Assembly: GCA_933822405.4 (NCBI GenBank)
Contig: CAKOGP040002314.1
Span: 1-64,000, forward strand
From: Cylindrotheca closterium
Taxonomy: Eukaryota > Bacillariophyta > Bacillariophyceae > Bacillariales > Bacillariaceae
Direction of reading: 5' to 3'
DNA: 64,000 nucleotides
Shown: positions 63,005 to 64,000 of the stretch, piece after piece
How the letters are laid out: each line of letters begins with the position of its first letter
How positions within the stretch are numbered: position 1 is the stretch's first letter
Program-made: the position numbers and the translations under genes
The notes under the pieces: model-generated
What the model saw: the letters and a program-made list of their open reading frames with translations, nothing else
What the model was told of the DNA's origin: nothing
Database searches by the model: none

Positions 63005-63919
63005 CGCTACAACTCCGCAAAGATTTGCAACATGGGGGAGCATGGAGTATGGAATATTGGGCGAAAATCGCGATTGGACCTAAAAGTAATGTTGTGTTTC
63101 AACTCTCTCGTTTGATTCAATTGTTGTCATATATTGGAGGTAGGAATCAGCCAAAACACCAGAAAATCGAAACGCCGCTGTAGTCGCGGTCCCGTAGACA
63201 TTTGTACAATCAGTTGCAATACCAGTTTTGGATCCATGCCAGTAGCGGTTGAAATCAATTCAGCCTCAGCAAAATGAGAAGTGGGTTCAAAACAACTTTC
63301 CGTTGGTATCAAAGATTGCATCAAATTTCCCATTTTTTCATCTTACTCGTACAGGCAATAAATAAGGTCACGATGTGACGTGCGAGAGAACCTTGACCAA
63401 AGATTTCATCAAATTTCCCATTTTTTCATCATACCGGCAATAAATGAGGTCACGATGTGACGTGCAAGAGAACCTTGGTTACTTTCCCATTGGCGCTTAG
63501 GTAGAAAGCAGCTCATCACAATTTTGCCAAATGCGGTTTCTCCTCTCATTATATATGGAATATATATGGCGCCACTGCTAAAATAAGAACCAGAATATCG
63601 AAATTTCGCACATATATTTTGGTGTGAACCAGTCGCGGTTCAACCGAGCTCAGTGGCGGATGACCTCCAATTAGAGAAGATGGCACCAAGACCTGCAAAG
63701 AAGTTTTACTCATCGGGATCCCCCAGTGGCGGTTATAAAGTCTTGAAGAAAACGAGGTTTCTCGTCTCATAATTTTCCAATTGTCCCTCAACAGGCAACC
63801 AAAACAAAATAATGAACTGCATCTTGACACACCAACCTCTCCATGTATCACTGCTTTCACAGCGATACACCAATGCCAGTCACCGTGATATCGTCGACCC
63901 AGTGCTGCCGAAGAAGCTG
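63005..63919. other. 3' flank with tandem repeat; no confident gene
   Basis: Two minus-strand open frames (63333-63127 and 63923-63549) are short and featureless. The second could include exon sequence of the gene ending at the window edge. I see no tRNA: the GGTTCAA at 63635 lacks the rest of a cloverleaf. Confidence 0.35.
63311..63480. repeat. diverged tandem repeat, two copies (88 and 82 bp)
   Basis: Copies at 63311-63398 and 63399-63480 share AAAGATT..CATCAAATTTCC, a T-run, GGCAATAAAT and GTCACGATGTGACGTG followed by AGAGAACCTTG. Each copy has TGACGT next to a CACGATGTG imperfect inverted repeat. Confidence 0.85.
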
Positions 63920-64000
63920 TCACTCACCAGTAGTTTGTGTGTCAATGATGCGTGCATGTCCAAACTGGGAGGCTGTGTCCCGCACTCGAATCCATTGGCA
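63920..64000 (-). CDS. possible 3' end or exon of a minus-strand gene (partial)
   Basis: Reading in from the window edge, one frame gives QWIRVRDTASQFGHARIIDT then QTTGE and TGA at 63922-63920. The sequence looks coding. The last codons, ACTACTG|GTGAGTGAC, also form a strong splice donor, so the exon may instead end at about 63928 and continue further left. The product is not recognised. Confidence 0.3.
   Translation of the reverse strand, partial: CQWIRVRDTASQFGHARIIDTQTTGE

Noticed and set aside
63628..63665. Possible tRNA T-loop (GGTTCAA) at 63635
   Set aside because: No matching acceptor, D or anticodon stems could be placed around it.
63549..63923. 124-codon minus-strand frame near the right edge
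   Set aside because: Featureless as it stands. Part may be exon sequence of the gene cut by the edge, but I cannot show a consistent splice model.

Overview
The window is nuclear DNA of a photosynthetic stramenopile, most likely a diatom. The signs are short GT-AG introns (66-300 bp), many secreted or membrane proteins with long Pro-Thr-Ser stalks, N-terminal presequences ending in an ASAF-like motif (plastid bipartite type: SETSAF, QAESF), a two-transmembrane nucleotide cyclase fused to a phosphodiesterase, and a DUF6824-like protein. I cannot name the genus. I rebuilt 18 substantially complete gene models on both strands, plus one pseudogene and two gene ends cut by the window edges; total exon lengths of every spliced model are divisible by three.

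The dominant feature is a dispersed family of six paralogues of a large single-pass membrane protein with no function I can recognise. They lie at 747-4051 (A) and 4699-7660 (B), minus strand; 31855-35010 (C), 35288-39022 (D) and 40474-44274 (E), plus strand; and 49286-53071 (F), minus strand. A decayed copy lies at 39215-39998. Each has a Ser/Arg/Lys-rich N-terminal half with internal Lys-rich repeats, a basic stop, one membrane helix that starts at a Cys, an ectodomain with four conserved Cys, a P-T-S stalk, and a short Cys-rich C-terminal module. A and B carry a spliced C-x-W-Y module; C-F carry an unspliced PAN/apple-like module. D and E are almost identical over 1.85 kb, which indicates very recent duplication or gene conversion.

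Left part (8-32 kb): adenylate/guanylate cyclase-PDE fusion (-), DusA-like tRNA-dihydrouridine synthase (-), SohB-like S49 protease (+), FAD monooxygenase (+), GlcG/HbpS-like protein with a plastid-type presequence (-), DUF6824 plus chromo-barrel-like protein (-), acidic coiled-coil protein (+), POT/PTR peptide-type transporter (+), HxRxGD glycosyltransferase (+), and a plastid-type SET methyltransferase (-).

Right part (44-64 kb): THO complex subunit 2 (+), family member F (-), a Golgi-type sulfotransferase (-), and a 2118-residue PLU-1/PHD chromatin protein in six exons (+) with no Jumonji domain. The last kilobase holds a diverged tandem repeat and probably the end of another minus-strand gene.

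Apart from the family, the genes are unrelated housekeeping or secretory genes. I see no operon-like logic linking them. Several neighbouring pairs are divergent and must share intergenic promoters: DusA/SohB, DUF6824/coiled coil, SET/C and sulfotransferase/PHD.
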